Positions 1 through 12,639 are shown, numbered from the stretch's first letter. The stretch is DNA of 64,000 nucleotides from Welwitschia mirabilis (GCA_051453625.1 JBOZIK010000001.1:71645329-71709328); one strand, 5' to 3'. Numbers and translations: made by a program. The notes: generated from the sequence alone by a model not told the origin.

Positions 1-239
1 TAAGGATATTAACTACATTTTTAGCTTTACTAAATTAATTCAAAACATTCTATAAGTTCTCTAGAAAGTTATTTAGCATTAGGCTTTATAAATATCTTAA
101 AGTTTTTCTTTCTACTAGTTAGGCATCCTAGCAGTTCATCTAGAAATACATCTATGTACTCTTGTACTACTATAATTTCAAAGATGTTGTTATGAGTCTA
201 ATGAAAATATAAACTTTACTATTTCAAGTTATTTACTCT

Positions 240-1600
240 TAATTAGATTGAGCATGATATGTTTAGCTTAGTAGGCATTAGAATTCCCTCTGATCTTGGG
301 CCAAAAACTCTAATTTTTTAAAATAGTAGTCTATTTGTGCCTTATTCTTTTGTAGCAAATGAATGCCTAAAATTATATTAAAGTATTCTAACTCTAAAAC
401 TCAAAGATTAACTTGAAATGTATGGCCTTTAATACTTAAGATACACATAGAGGTCTCCTTAAGAATTTTAATGTTATCATCATGTTGGATTTCTACCATT
501 AATGGATTGATATTTTTAACTACTATAAATAATCTTTGAGTTAGTAAGAAGGAAATAAAGGAACTTGAATCTCCTAAATCTAATAAAATTCTTACTTGCA
601 AGTTTAGCAATATAGCTTTAGTTTTTAAAATTGTAGATGGTTAGGTGCCTTTTTTTAAAATTGAAGTATATAACTTTATGGCATTTTCTAGAATTTCATT
701 AGATTTCTTCCTCTGAAGGCACTCCCTGCTAAAATGAAAACCTCCATAATTAAAACACTTAGAGCTTCAAAAGTCATTTACTACATTTCTTGAGGAACAA
801 GTTAGTCTCTGCACACCTAAAGGCTTGCCCCTTTCCTGAGGGTAGTGGGATCACATTTCATATGCTTTAGCTACTTTAGTTTGTCATTATCCATCATGAA
901 GCTCTGATTTTTGATAAATAGCTTTCTCCTTGGCCGCATTCTTCTAATCTCTTATGGTGTTCTTCCTCTATCCTTGAAGTTTTTATTTTTGGTCCATGAT
1001 TCTTCACTAATCTTAATTTTTTCTAAGGCTTCAACAAGAGTTTTAAGCTAAAAAAGTTTAACTTAATTCTGAATTACAGGGTGTAGATAAGTCATTAATC
1101 TTCTCACCTTTACAGCTCTACTTACAGCTATATTTGGTACATAAATCAATAGTTTCATACACTTCTTTTCATATTGGACCACAATTATGAATCCTTAATG
1201 AAGGCTATAAAATTATTCTTCCTTTGTCTTTTTATAATATTTTGATATGTACCTTCCACAAAATCTAGCTTTCTAGTTGTTCTAGATTTTTAATTCATGC
1301 TTTCTCTACTTTTCCCTATTATCCTACACTATTTTTTGATTGATGTGTGGCTAGTGTAGCTTTTTCTTCTATAGTAAATTTGAATAATTGTATCTCTTTT
1401 AGTATTGATACTATTCATGCCTTTGCCCCTATTGCATTGTTTAATCCTTTAAATACTAAAGGATTAGTTTGTCAAAATTGCATCATCATCATCTCAGATA
1501 ATTTGGCTTCATTTCTACCATTGCTTTTGTTTTGTAATTCATCCACTAAATTGTTTATAGTACTGGTGAGTGATTTGATGTATAAGCAAGGAATCGTTTC
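240..1600 (-). pseudogene. Ty3/gypsy gag-protease remnant
   Basis: Read on the minus strand from about 1600 down to 240, this is a stop- and frameshift-riddled gag followed by a retropepsin. The gag part (about 1540-1020) has the capsid-like stretch ATLATHQSK and the phrase KNLEQLE, which match plant Ty3/gypsy Retrotrans_gag proteins. Around 740-700 is a zinc knuckle of CCHC layout (CFNYGGFHFSREC) whose second Cys is replaced by Tyr. At 610-400 comes an aspartic protease of the RVP_2 kind; its active-site Asp-Ser-Gly reads LLDLGDSS, so the catalytic loop is altered. The usual downstream strand ILGIHLL lies at about 380-330. RT would lie beyond the left edge of the window. Non-functional. Confidence 0.75.
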
Positions 1601-1672
1601 TCACTTGGGAATCATTTGTTAATTCCTACAAGCTTAATTCTACTAATAAATAAATACATGTTAGAATAATTT

Positions 1673-1687
1673 TCTTTGATACAAAAA
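1673..1687 (-). other. Degenerate primer-binding site of the gypsy remnant
   Basis: On the minus strand the sequence TTGTATCAAAG resembles the plant LTR-element PBS TGGTATCAGAGC, complementary to the initiator tRNA-Met 3' end. It sits right next to a TGTCATGATCC boundary at 1688, as expected where the 5' LTR of a minus-strand element meets its internal region. The match is imperfect. Confidence 0.4.
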
Positions 1688-2462
1688 TGTCATGATCCAC
1701 ATTCTAGCATAGTAAAGTAAGTTGTGTTGGGCCACTGAAAATACAAAATATCTAGAAACCACCATTAATCACCTAAGACCTAAAAACAATAGCTATTAAA
1801 CTAGCTTATACTTTAAAAAGGTGATATGTTCAAAACTTAGCCTCTAATTGATATATAATTTGACTAAAAATAAATAAATCTTTTAATGCCACTGCAACGA
1901 TTCAAACTCAATACCTCTCACTTAATAGCTTATTAACTTATCTACTATTCCAACACATCATGACAGATACAAAACCTCATAAAATGTATAAATGTACATA
2001 TATTAATATGTATAGAAATACACTATGAGTAATCCCACACAAGCTATGAAAAAAGGCAAAAAGAGAGATAAATACATGCATATTAATTAACACCAATGGG
2101 TTAGTATAATGGGTTAAACTAAGGCTAGCTGATTAATTTTTCACATATAAACACATATGTAATAAACAATTTTAAATAAGAACCTCGACTTGCACACTTA
2201 AATTTTAATAAAGTAATCAGGTAGCTTAAATATAAATAATTATCAATAATTAAATAATAATCCACTTAGGAATCCATAAATCTTAGAGTTTGAGAACATT
2301 AAATTCACCAAATTAAGAAGTCATGGCCATAATCACTATGAAATTTGAACACATAAGAAAATAGAAAAAAGAATGTAATGCTGTCATTTACTACCTCAGA
2401 AATCCTACTATGGGATGTAGGTCACATTGGAATTTAGAAATAAAATGTAAAAAAATAAATTG

Positions 2463-2584
2463 CTAAAAGTTGTGGGTTGCCACCTTAGAGATCATGCATA
2501 CAAAATGTTGCAAAATAGAAATGCTATAAGCTATGGGTTTCCATCTTGGGAATTATGCACATGGGATCTCGCAAAATAGAAAAG
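2463..2584. repeat. Two-copy imperfect tandem repeat, unit about 60 bp
   Basis: Copy 1 (about 2463-2522) and copy 2 (about 2523-2584) share the order CTA(A/T)AAG(T/C)T(G/A)TGGGTT, then CCA(C/T)CTT, AT(C/T)ATGCA and GCAAAATAGAAA. The copies differ at several positions, so the duplication is old. Confidence 0.55.
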
Positions 2585-5019
2585 ACAAAGGCCATCAATT
2601 GGACTCAAGATCAGATAAATATAAATAATAAACACTAGAGAAACTCAAAGCTAAGACCCTTAATGTAATAAAGCAACATCATAACCAAGCATACCACAAC
2701 ACCCTTATGGTAATAATAATGACTCGAATCATAATAAATAATTTCTAAGTTTATACAAACAATTGATTATAAATAATAAGCTTAATAAGAACTCAAACTT
2801 GGGACCTCATGCACATCAAATGAATGAGATAACTAAGTATGCCACAAACCTTAATTGATTAAAAAAAAATAGTACATCATAGTTTCAAGTAATAGTTGAC
2901 AATAAGAAGTTGAGGGAACTAAATCCAAACTACAATTGTAACTTGCCTTTAAAACAAAAAGATAGAATAAGTGTGAAGAAGTTGTCATATAGGCATTAAA
3001 GCAAAATCAAGAGAAAATTAGCTAGAAATAAGTTCATGTAATAAAATACACTATAATTATAGGTCAATTGACTTTAAAATACATTGATGATCTAAAATAC
3101 ATATGTTAAATTTTTAATAGCAATAAAGGCTAAGTAATATCATAGAGTACAACAACTTAATGAAGGAAAAATACCATTTTATTTAAATGTCTAGGTAGTA
3201 CCAAATGATCATAGCTAAGTTTTATACATATTGCCATTAAAATTTTACAGTAAGAGTAAGGATCTAAGCCAAATATAACTGCTAGAATCACTTAGCTTTA
3301 GACAAAGTTGAGGTACAAGATTTACAAATTACATTGCAAGGAAAATACATAACTGATAGATAAAAACTCTAGCCAATTACAACTACTAATCTACACCCAA
3401 ACTAGGGCCTGCAAGGGTTTTAGATCCTACACAAAAGATGGTATGGAATGAGAACTGTGATTACTATAGTTCCCAGTGTGGCCTAAGTAGTAAAGCAGCA
3501 TAGGGATGAAGTCAATTCCAAACAACAAAATCTACACTAGGAAATATTTCATTCGTTCAAAACATAAAAAGATGCATTAGCCCTTAGACTTCTTTTGTAT
3601 AACTAGAGGTGCGCTAACCAGGAGGACAAAAAACTCTAGCCCAAATTTTATCTCTAGAAAACACTCCTATGGCCAATAGGAGCCACCATAGTGGGTTCCC
3701 CTTATGGCCTGCACAGATAATACCTCATTGTGCAAACAAAAGGGCTATATTTTATGATATCATCATCCTTGATTTTATTCCTTAGTAGTTTACTTCTATG
3801 GCTAATGAATACCAAACAGAGGTATTACCCTCTAAAGTTTGTACAAGTGGTTCTTTCAGTCATATTTTATAAGATCAAACTCATGAAAAAGTCTCGTAAA
3901 TAATAGAAATGATTATCAAACTAAATCAATTACAAGTTTCTACCAGATACTCCCAACAAAACATAAAAAGACATAGTCAAGATAACAATAAAGAGCCCTA
4001 AAATAAGAAAGAATATAGCCAATCGACTTAATTTATATAAATAGAAAACCAAGTAAGAGGCAAGAATAAAACAAAATCGTATAAGATGTCAAGCATATTT
4101 GAAACCACGTAAGAGATAGAATCATAAAATCAACCCTAGAAAATGAAAGATAAGGTGAAACCATACTTGCACTTTAAAGTTTTTGACTTCTAGTCCAAAA
4201 ATTAGCTAGCAAAAAATCCAATAATGAACAGACTAAGCAGAAGAGAACTTTTATACACTAGTCAAAAGAACTTAAATGGACTCAATGGAATTCAATAAAG
4301 TATTGACCAAATGGACACTATTTGCTTCTTGGAACAACTGGGATCCACTACCTTCGTCCCACTATGTACTTGCCCACTAGGTAAAGTACTGAAAATTAAA
4401 TTAAATAAATGTCCAAGTAGAAGCACATGAAATTCAAATTTTCATTAGCTAAAAAGGTAAGCTTTAAGGTTTTTATGGTAGTCTTAATATAATTTATAGC
4501 TAAATCGACAATTTACATCTCAATAAACAAAATAAAGAATCAATCATTGAGATAAACATTATGACTCAAACATCTGACAATTAAAATATAATAAATTAGC
4601 TATTAAGACAACCAATTGCCCCTACAAAATAAACAGTTTTATTATTTAATTTTCTTGTTAAAGCCTTAGATGCTTAGCCTAGGACCTTAGCAGAATCTGG
4701 AGAAGATAATGATACAAAAAATTGTCAACTTATAAGTTCCTTCTAAGAACTAATTTTTTAATTCTATACCTAAATGTTGTTGTTAAAACTTTTAGTAATG
4801 ATAAATGAACAAATTCTTTTTTCCCATTTCCCTTTTGTTTTTTCTAAGGGTAATCCATGGAAAATTATGTGACACTTCTTAGGGTTATTAGTTTGCTTAG
4901 TTAGATTAGAGCCCATGGGTGGCTTTGCTTAACCTAGTAGCTAGTCATCAAATGTCTAGATCTTGCTTATGATTTATATCTAAGAAGTTGAAGCTTAAAT
5001 CCAGATGTATCTTAAAAGG

Positions 5020-5180
5020 TTTAGAATTAAAAGAATTAGAGTTAAAAAACTAGAGTTAAAGAGAATTAAAATAGTTGAAAAAAGTTAGACTTGAAAAAGA
5101 AAAAAATCAAAGTTAATAAAAATAGTAGTTAAAAAATTAAAATTAAAAAAATTGTGGTTCAAAAAGTTAGTATTAATACT
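5020..5180. repeat. Degenerate A-rich minisatellite-like tract
   Basis: The motif GAATTAAAA / AGAGTTAAAAA / AGTTAAAAA recurs many times with drifting spacing. No clean unit length is kept. Confidence 0.45.
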
Positions 5181-6800
5181 TCTTAAAGATTCGAATATGT
5201 ATCTTTTACTAATTTTACATTATTATCTATAATGTTTTTTATTAAGATGTTAAACACTTTTTCTGATACATGTTGAGGTATTATAGGGATACATGCATAT
5301 ATGATGTAAGTTGTTTTCTTTCATTTTGTATTATGTTATAGAATATGAATTTGACAATGGCATAGTCACATGAAAAATACAAACAATGTACATAATTGAG
5401 CCCTAATCAAAACAAGTAAACTATTAGTATCATGATGCATCTCACTAACATCCTAATGTGTTGGATTGAAAGCTATTTTACCATGGCATAAGGGGAAAGC
5501 TCCAAGAAGTATTACCTACCTATAGCCAACACAACCATTATACTTTTGTTTGTGTCTTCTTAATTGTATTTGAGCTAAAATATGGTTCTTATAAGTTTAT
5601 TATACTTATTCATTCTTTTAGTTTTTTACATAGCTCTTTTTTGGATAAAACCATTAGTTCCAATTATTGCTCCATTTAATCATAAGTCAAATTAGCTTTC
5701 TTCAATCTTAACTTTGATTAAGATATAACTAAATTTTACATTTTTAACAAGAACAACCCTTTTAAATGTACAACCAACCTTCAAAAAGTGATATAAACTA
5801 TATCCTATTCTGATTATAATAAGGTTTGACATTACTATATGTTGCATAAACCTAACGTCCTTTATTTTAACTTTTTCAGTTGGGTTATTTGAAACCCCTT
5901 TGGGCATGGGAAGGACGAGATTCATGAATGCCAACGAACACAACGAAAAGTTCGTAGTCTAGTCATTGCCTTTACGAAAGGCGTACAAAGGTGGAGACAA
6001 GAAATTAAGAAAAAAGCTTTCGAGTCTCGCAATACGAATTTATAAAGTGAATGACAACTCTGCAACTTTCGAAATCTTCTTCTTCCGGATGAAAACACGA
6101 ATGACCGTTGATGGTATTGGTTCCTTTTCGTCACTTTCGCCTCGCACAGTTCCATTAAAGAAAGGCATACGCAAGCATAACTCGTTCTTGAAAATATTCA
6201 GCGTTACAGTGGAATTATTCTTTACGAAAATCGCGTGGGATATGGAGTCCAATTAGGAACGTGATTCTCTTTTTAAGATTCTAATGCACCCATCGAACTT
6301 CAACTTTTCTGGCTGACACAAAGATAAAGACAATCTTTTTGAACTGTTTTCACGGACAATGCTTTACTGTTTCTCTCTTTAATGGAAGGGTTTCATTTGC
6401 GCAAGCAAAGCTGAGGACTTTGGAACCATCCGCTTGATTCCAACATCCGAAGAATACTGATTCACGGTTTGAGTGAGTTTCGATGCTTTCTTCCATGGAA
6501 ATTGTTATTGTTCAAATAAAGATTTGAGAGTAGTTTATCAAGTGAGTTAGGGTTTGTCGGCCTGTATTTTCAAAAGCTCCTTTGCTTTCTCCTCTAATTC
6601 AATTTGGAATGAGCGATTTGTTGCAAAATTTGTTTTATTTCTGATGATCGCAAGATGTTCACTGAACGATGATTTTACAGTTTATAGGGCCTACGCAGAT
6701 AAGGATAACATTGGAGGACCTCAAAAATTTATTTTTTCTTGAATTTTTTTAAAGCTTCTGATCAAACTCTCTAGGAACGGCTTATAGATACATGGCCACC

Positions 6801-6808
6801 TATAAAAC
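6801..6808 (+). promoter_or_regulatory. TATA box candidate
   Basis: TATAAAAC, preceded by C, is close to the plant TATA consensus. A transcript starting about 30 bp downstream (about 6835) would run 115 bp before reaching a consensus GTAAGT donor at 6951. The assignment to the TCHQD gene is inferred. Confidence 0.35.
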
Positions 6809-6834
6809 GTATCCTTTAACTATAGATAAGGGCG

Positions 6835-6950
6835 TTGGCTTTCTTGAAGGTTTATCGATTCAAAACTCTAACTGCGCACGGTCTTAGAACTAGCGTTCAG
6901 CTCGGAGCTGTGTACTTTGTGTGCTTGTCGTGTTCTTCTAACTTAGAGCT
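6835..6950 (+). other. Hypothetical 5' non-coding exon of the TCHQD gene
   Basis: The segment lies between the TATA box at 6801 and the donor GTAAGTTG at 6951. A plausible partner acceptor is the pyrimidine-rich TTGCTTTTCTT...TGCAG ending at 19984, about 100 bp upstream of the TCHQD start codon. If both are used, the first intron is 13,034 bp and contains the whole composite LTR insertion. There is no sequence proof of transcription. Confidence 0.25.
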
Positions 6951-7608
6951 GTAAGTTGTTTCCTCTCCGCTTTGCAGCTATACAGATATGCATCCAAATT
7001 GTTTCATCTTGCCTTTTGCGGTTGCGATTCCTTCATCTGGAAACTCAGTGGCTTGCTGAATTTTTGAAAGTTGTATTCTTAACGAGATTTAGCTTCAGAG
7101 TCTTTTGAATATAAACAATAGCTTCCCCTTCTTATGTAACTCTTGCTTTCTTTTTTATTTTTGATTTATTTATTTCGTGGTATCAAACATTTCACATTAT
7201 GGATGAATAATGTTATTACTGTGAATCTTCTTGTTTGTGAGAAACTTGGTCCTTTTTTGTTAGATTATTATTAATTTTTTTAAATACCGTCCTGTAAATA
7301 TCATATTGCTTTTGAGTTTGAGTTACTCTCTGGCATATAACATTTCAAATTTGAAGATGGTTCTTAGAAAAAGAGATGTTGTGATCATTTCTTTTTTCTG
7401 AAAATTTTGCTCTGGATATTAGATATTAAGACTTCAGAGGGCCAGTCTTCAACAGTAGTACATCTCTGTAGAGGATTATTTTGTCTGACGATTTCAGTAA
7501 TATAGAAAATTTGGATTATAGTTTATATCAACGTTCACCTTGTGTTAAGGTAGCTTTTGTTACAAAATTTTGCTGCCTACTCAATTATGGTGTTGCAAAA
7601 ACCCAATG

Positions 7609-7613
7609 CACTT
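7609..7613 (+). repeat. Target-site duplication, left copy (CACTT)
   Basis: The five bases immediately before the TGTTG start of the first LTR are CACTT. The same five bases follow the CAACA end of the third LTR at 18872-18876. Copia integrases usually make 5-bp duplications. Confidence 0.7.
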
Positions 7614-7937
7614 TGTTGATAACTGTAGGCATTGACAGATGTGCTGCACTTGCAGTTTAGAAGATTAGGATCTTGAGTGGGAGCGAAAACCTTTTCTGAA
7701 CTGAGAGATTGTTAGTTGAATGGGAGTACAACTGTACTGAACTCTGAGCTTGTTGGTTAAGGTGGCATGCAGGTGTTGAGAGGTGTAAGCAAGGTGTTGA
7801 CACTTGTAACTGGCTGACAACTGCATCTTATCTATAAATTCGTAGGTGTAAGTCAAAGAAAATGATTGATAGAATTTTCCACAATTTTTACTCTCGCTCT
7901 CTTTTCATTGCTGAGTCCACTGTCTTTAATCTCAACA
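7614..7937 (+). repeat. Copia LTR, copy 1 (left outer LTR of the composite)
   Basis: It begins TGTTGATAAC and ends CTCAACA, giving the 5-bp terminal inverted repeat TGTTG...CAACA. It is homologous along its length to the LTRs at 13580 and 18555. It keeps the segment AGGTGTAAGTCAAAGA (about 7845-7860), which the third LTR also has and the middle LTR lacks. Length 324 bp. Confidence 0.85.
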
Positions 7938-7949
7938 CGGTCTCAGAGC
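7938..7949 (+). other. Primer-binding site, copy 1
   Basis: CGGTCTCAGAGC follows the LTR directly and matches the initiator-tRNA-Met PBS TGGTATCAGAGC with two changes. The leader after it (to 8051) matches the leader after the middle LTR. Confidence 0.7.
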
Positions 7950-8051
7950 TAGAAGATTTCTGGCTATCTACAAGGGGCTGCATGCGTGGTTATCAACTCA
8001 TTTTCATCATGCTGAGTTAGGTTTTGCATATAATATATGAGTTGTTTCCCT

Positions 8052-8151
8052 NNNNNNNNNNNNNNNNNNNNNNNNNNNNNNNNNNNNNNNNNNNNNNNNN
8101 NNNNNNNNNNNNNNNNNNNNNNNNNNNNNNNNNNNNNNNNNNNNNNNNNNN
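8052..8151. other. Assembly gap (100 N)
   Basis: Exactly 100 N, probably a gap of unknown size. It falls in the copia leader: copia sequence is on the left, and a pyrimidine-rich sequence unlike copia is on the right. Confidence 0.95.
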
Positions 8152-10380
8152 ATGTTTTGTTCCAATTCTAGCTCCTTTTGCTTAGTACTGTTGTTAGAGT
8201 CTCTAGCCTTCACTTAGGATCCCTTAGGATCCCTCCTCAGGATCTCTCCACAACCCCATTTTCTCCCATTCCCCTTTACTCCCCACCTTTACTCTTTCCT
8301 TCTTCTTTTTCCCTCCAACCAACCTCATTCCCTCCTCATTTTTTGCACGCAATAGGCGTGGAATTCACTCTCCCCCCTCTAGCTCTAAACAGACAGCACA
8401 TCGCAAGCCTCTCACATGAAGAAGAATTAGATGATGGCTTTAGACAACCTAGATCTTCAACTTGAATCTCCAGCATCAGGCGCTAGGCCAACTCTAGTTC
8501 CCCCAAACCACCTTTTTCCTTTCCCCTTTCTCTCCTGTCTTCTTTCTTTCCTTTCCTCACCCTCACTCTTCAAATTCCATACCCAGGCAATTCCATGCCT
8601 TGACCCCTCCTTGCCTTCCTTCCACTTTCTGCTCTACCCTCTTCCTTCGCAGAATCTAGCCTGCTCTAGTCTCTGGCGCAACACCCCTTCAGTCAGTCTT
8701 CTCTTCAAGTTGTTCCACCCTCAGAGGCGTAATTCTTCAGACAAGGCCATCCTACTTCAACTCTTCGCCTGGCTTCCTTCACTAAGGCCATGATTGTTCA
8801 ATTCACATCGTTACTTCAACTTTAAAAGAGTCCTAAGATTGCATCAAATCCTTAGGGCATGCCAAAGTCAAGCGAGCCTACCCGTAACATTACAACATGG
8901 GGTGAATAACAGCCTAACGCCTAGTTAAGTGACACTGTTCTAGTGAAGCGATCCTCTCTGGTATCATTAGGGACACCAAACCATCCAGGGGCCATTCCAT
9001 TATTTCTCCATTAGTTTTTTGAGTGCTACTTCAATATTGGAATCCCAACTTGCTCCAGAACAATGAGATCAACCGAACAGCCAGGAGACACTATCTAGCC
9101 GCCGCCATCGTAATTCCCCTTCCCTTTCTTCCATGTCACTCCTTCTTCTCTGCCTTCCATCTAGGAGGCAATCTTTTCCCTTCTCTCCTACGTCTATGTC
9201 TTTACATTTAGGGACTGCCTCTACGTCTTCTCTCTATTTTGTTGTAACCCTTTACTATTGTAAAAGTTATCTATAAGACTGAAGCTCCCTTCCTCATGTA
9301 CCTGATAGTGATCTTGCCTTCAACTCTCTTCCAAACTCTCAACTAGCTGACAATTTCACCTTCTTTGCAAGGAAGGCTCATGAAGATAAGAGAAGAAGCC
9401 TCTAACATCTGCACATCCTTTTATCAATTCTAATGCTTTCTCGTCATGTTTTTTAATAGATTGTTTTTGGTTACCTGTTTCTATCGTGTAACAGTCCTGC
9501 CTTGTTCTCGCCCAAGTGAGACCTATGCATACCCCCTCTTTTGTTTAGGGAGGTGTAATGTTTTTAGAGATATTAATAAAAGTGTTGTTCCTTTCTTGTT
9601 ACTTTGTTACTTACCATCTGTAAGCACAACAGGGAGTACAAAGGACCTTTCCTCAGGCAACCTCCTTCTTATGAGAGATAAAGAGAGACCCCTTATCTGC
9701 AACAGAAGAAGAACACCCACCTATTGTACCCTTTCTCATCCCCTTTTCCTAAGAACTATACAACCTTGGGAGGTGATCCAATTGGAACCTCTACTCTCAT
9801 ACATAAGACCTACTCCATACCCTTCACCCAGCAGCTTGGAGCAATTTGAGGATACCTTCTTCTTAAGGAAGTCCTCCACCTATTCCTTAACCTTTACCTC
9901 CTTTTTTCCTTTTCTTTTTATCTACATCGACACATGTGAGATATTACTTACTAAGCCTAGCACATGCTCTAACCCTATTCCCCGATTACTTTGTACCTTG
10001 AGCAAGATCACATTGAGTACCTAATTTCCAACTACCCTCTAAAACAAGTCCAAAACCTTACCCTAGAAAGTGGACGTTGTTTTCCTTTCCAAGCCTATGG
10101 AAGGGAATCTGCATCAATATGTCTTCTCTGACACTAAAAGAAGGGCCACGAGTCACTGCCCTAGCTCACCACTATGGCACACGCTCTAAAACTCAGCAGC
10201 AATTAAAGGAAAGAGAGATTGAAGAATCCCTTTAGTCCTCCCTATTTCACAGAGCTTGTTTTCATCTAATGACTCTTTCTATGAGCCCTCTTTTCCTATC
10301 CGGCCACCATTTCCAGCCTCTAATTTTCAACAGCTATCCGCCCCTAACCTTCCTCTTATCTAACCTGCCCCCAGAGTCAA
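8152..10380 (+). other. Pyrimidine-rich 5' part of an enclosed Ty3/gypsy segment
   Basis: The + strand is very rich in C and T. Open frames such as 8178-8465, 8431-8793 and 9446-10024 are long because purine-containing stop codons are rare, not because they show conserved domains. It leads into a recognisable gypsy gag at about 10.4 kb, so it is probably leader, LTR or gag N-terminal region of that element. I see no LTR boundary. Confidence 0.35.
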
Positions 10381-11880
10381 ACCACCATAATAGTATATAG
10401 GCAATAACCTTCTCAATTTCCTAGACTACCATGCCCTACCCCTAGAGCATGGTAAATTCCTCAAAGCCTGGAGCTCCCTCTTTTCCCTTGCCCCAGAAGA
10501 CCACATTACCACCTTCACTAGAGGATTGTGTTTCCTGGATGTCCAAGACAAGATGTTGCTCATCAATTGTTTCTTCTCTACTTCAGAGAATAGGCACAAC
10601 TCTAGTACCTAGGTTTACCCCCTAATTCCATCACCTCTTGGAACGCGCTTACTTAGACATTCTTCTAGCATTTCAGGGGCAAAGGAGAAGAAAGGGGGCT
10701 CAATATTTTGCTACCATTGAGAAAGAGCACACAAAGATGGTTTGAGCATTCAACAACCATTTTCAAATCATTTATAGCAAACTTCCTATCCAACACAAGC
10801 CATCAACCTTCCACGTTATGGTGGTGTACAAACCTACTCTGGACTAAATTACCTGCTCTTTCTTCGAACAGAGACCTAAATTGAATAGCCTCCATGACCT
10901 TGTGAACAAGACAATCCACATGGAGAGGTCTATGCCTATTACCTCACAATCACCCAAACCCAGTTCACAAGAACCCTATCATTTTATCACCCCCAAACCT
11001 TCCGCTGCCCCATGTCACCACTCCTTTTAACCTTACAAATCATCATTCACCTCAGCTTCCCCGACTACCACGCCCCATCACATCCACTAGACCATCTTTT
11101 CTTCTACCTCCTTTTCCTCTCTCTTCTGCCTCTTCTCAACCTACTACTTCTTCTTCTTCGTCTTCACATCCACCTCTTGATCCAATCCTGTTAACTTTAA
11201 GCACACCTTTTACTCACATAGAAGCCACTTCTAGTTCGAAAACAAGCTCAAAAATAGAAGCTCTTCGCAAAATGATAAGAAAGTTACACAACATATGAAG
11301 CAGCCCAAGATCTTTCAATAGTGTAGAGATCAAGGAAGAGAAAAGAGACCACCGGGGAAGTGGTTCCCTAATGCTACACGTGATTCCAAACTGCTACAAA
11401 CTCAACCTCCAAGAGAGGCTTCAAACATTTCATCACTTCACAACTTCTGTCCTTTCCATGAGACGGCCAATCGAGCTAGGGAGACTTGCCATGATTACCT
11501 CTAGATGCAGGAGATCACAAAGGCCTCCCAACCTTGCTCCTCTGAGCCGAAAGGGACATACTATTTTGATATCATAGACTCCTTAGGAGAAGTGTACATG
11601 GCTTTTGTTCCCACGAAAGCAAAAACAAACGAGTTAAGCCTGCATAAGAAATGATGGCCCTCCAAACTTCCATCTACACTAGAAAGGCTAGAAATGCAAA
11701 GAGATAGGCTCTTGGACTCAAACAATCCAACAAAAGACAAAGAGAAAAGGCCCAAGCGAAAGGAGAAGGACCTTGCTACCACTTCTATTCCTCCCAGTAA
11801 CCATCCGACTCCTCCAAATCAGGAGGTTTCTAATGATCCTCCACCTCTTCCCAAAGATAAGAGGTACTAGCTGTCTATTT
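10380..11880 (+). pseudogene. Ty3/gypsy gag remnant
   Basis: Shifting + frames give a decayed gag. At about 10611-10680 is the capsid motif GLPPNSITSWNAL, typical of plant Ty3/gypsy Retrotrans_gag domains. It is followed by QYFATIEKEHTK and FNNHFQIIYSKLP (about 10,700-10,800), the second half of the same domain. At about 11,440-11,520 is NFCPFHETANRARETCHDYL, which has the Cys/His spacing of the knuckle-like segment before the protease in this family. A lysine-rich linker follows. Stops and frameshifts break every frame. It lies directly upstream of the protease remnant at 12,090, so both come from one element. Confidence 0.65.
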
Positions 11881-12089
11881 CAACAAAGCTCCTACCAAGG
11901 CACTAGAAGAGGCAAAGAAAAAGCTCACATCACCATATGACGTAGCCAAGGACCTGAAGAAGTGTAGGACCAACCTGTCTATTTTTGAAGTCTTGCATAT
12001 GAGCAAAGAACAAAGGAGCAAGCTATCTCAGGCTTGCATGATAACAAATGCCCAACAATCAAAAGACTCGCCCCAGAAATGGATGTTGC

Positions 12090-12510
12090 AGAATTGGGGG
12101 CTAAGACTACTATCTTTACAATTAAAAACTAGGAACCTCCCTTCCTCATCACTCTAAGGATGTATGGAAAGGATGTCCATAATTGTCTAATCATTTCAGG
12201 AGCTTCTACCACCATCCTTCCATATGAAGTAGCTAAGCAACTAGACTTGACTCCAAAGGAACGCAACAAGACTGTAGTCCAGCTAGATAGAACCAATGTC
12301 AAGGTTTAGGGTATTCCAAAACATGTCGTGGTTCAACTTGCTATAGACACGAGGCTCATGAGTGTGAAAAACTTTTATGCTGTGAATATCCCTACAATCT
12401 ATGAAGCGTTGATGAATCGGAGTTGGGTGGCCTCTCTAAACACCTACATCTCTGATTATTCTCACATGTGGCTACGTTTGAAGGGCGTTTCGAATCAAGT
12501 TCAAATATAG
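12090..12510 (+). pseudogene. Ty3/gypsy aspartic protease remnant
   Basis: Translation gives the retropepsin layout of plant gypsy elements: a strand FLITLRMYGK, then the active-site loop, then ILPYEVAKQL, VVQLDRTNVKV and a C-terminal block WVASLNTYISDYSHMWL. The catalytic Asp-Ser-Gly-Ala reads Ile-Ser-Gly-Ala, so the catalytic Asp is lost. There are two in-frame stops. RT would normally follow, but the next recognisable domain, about 180 bp on, is RNase H. Confidence 0.75.
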
Positions 12511-12639
12511 AAGTGATCTTATTTAAAGTATAATGTGATAGCTTATGGAACGGAAAAGACCAATTTTGAAGAGCCCATTCGAGACTCAGGATTAAGGACA
12601 TACTTCTATGATATCAGAGAATGCATGGAAGTTTACACA

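Larger units (their letters stand above)
1688..5890. other. AT-rich sequence, probably includes a decayed gypsy LTR; no gene recognised
   Basis: The stretch begins with TGTCATGATCC, a common edge of plant gypsy LTRs, so the left part is probably the 5' LTR of the minus-strand remnant. I could not find its outer end. No open frame of useful length and no domain motif is visible. Internal details: a roughly 60-bp imperfect direct repeat at 2463-2584, and an A-rich degenerate array of an AGAGTTAAAAA-like motif at about 5020-5180. Confidence 0.4.
5890..7608. other. Low-repeat island of different composition
   Basis: From about 5890 the sequence becomes less AT-rich, with several CG dinucleotides, and does not resemble the retroelement debris on either side. 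Open frames overlap on both strands at 5922-6256, but none resembles a family I know, so I do not call a protein gene. The island stops at the LTR insertion at 7609. Across that insertion it would be continuous with the sequence at 18877 and the TCHQD gene. It is therefore a candidate for the gene's upstream region, promoter and first non-coding exon. Confidence 0.4.

Noticed and set aside
1347-1622. Plus-strand 91-codon open frame
   Set aside because: It is antisense to the gypsy gag remnant, whose minus-strand translation has recognisable gag motifs.
8178-10024. Several plus-strand open frames of 60-192 codons
   Set aside because: They are rich in Pro, Ser and Leu because the strand is pyrimidine-biased. 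No domain is visible and the frames overlap each other.
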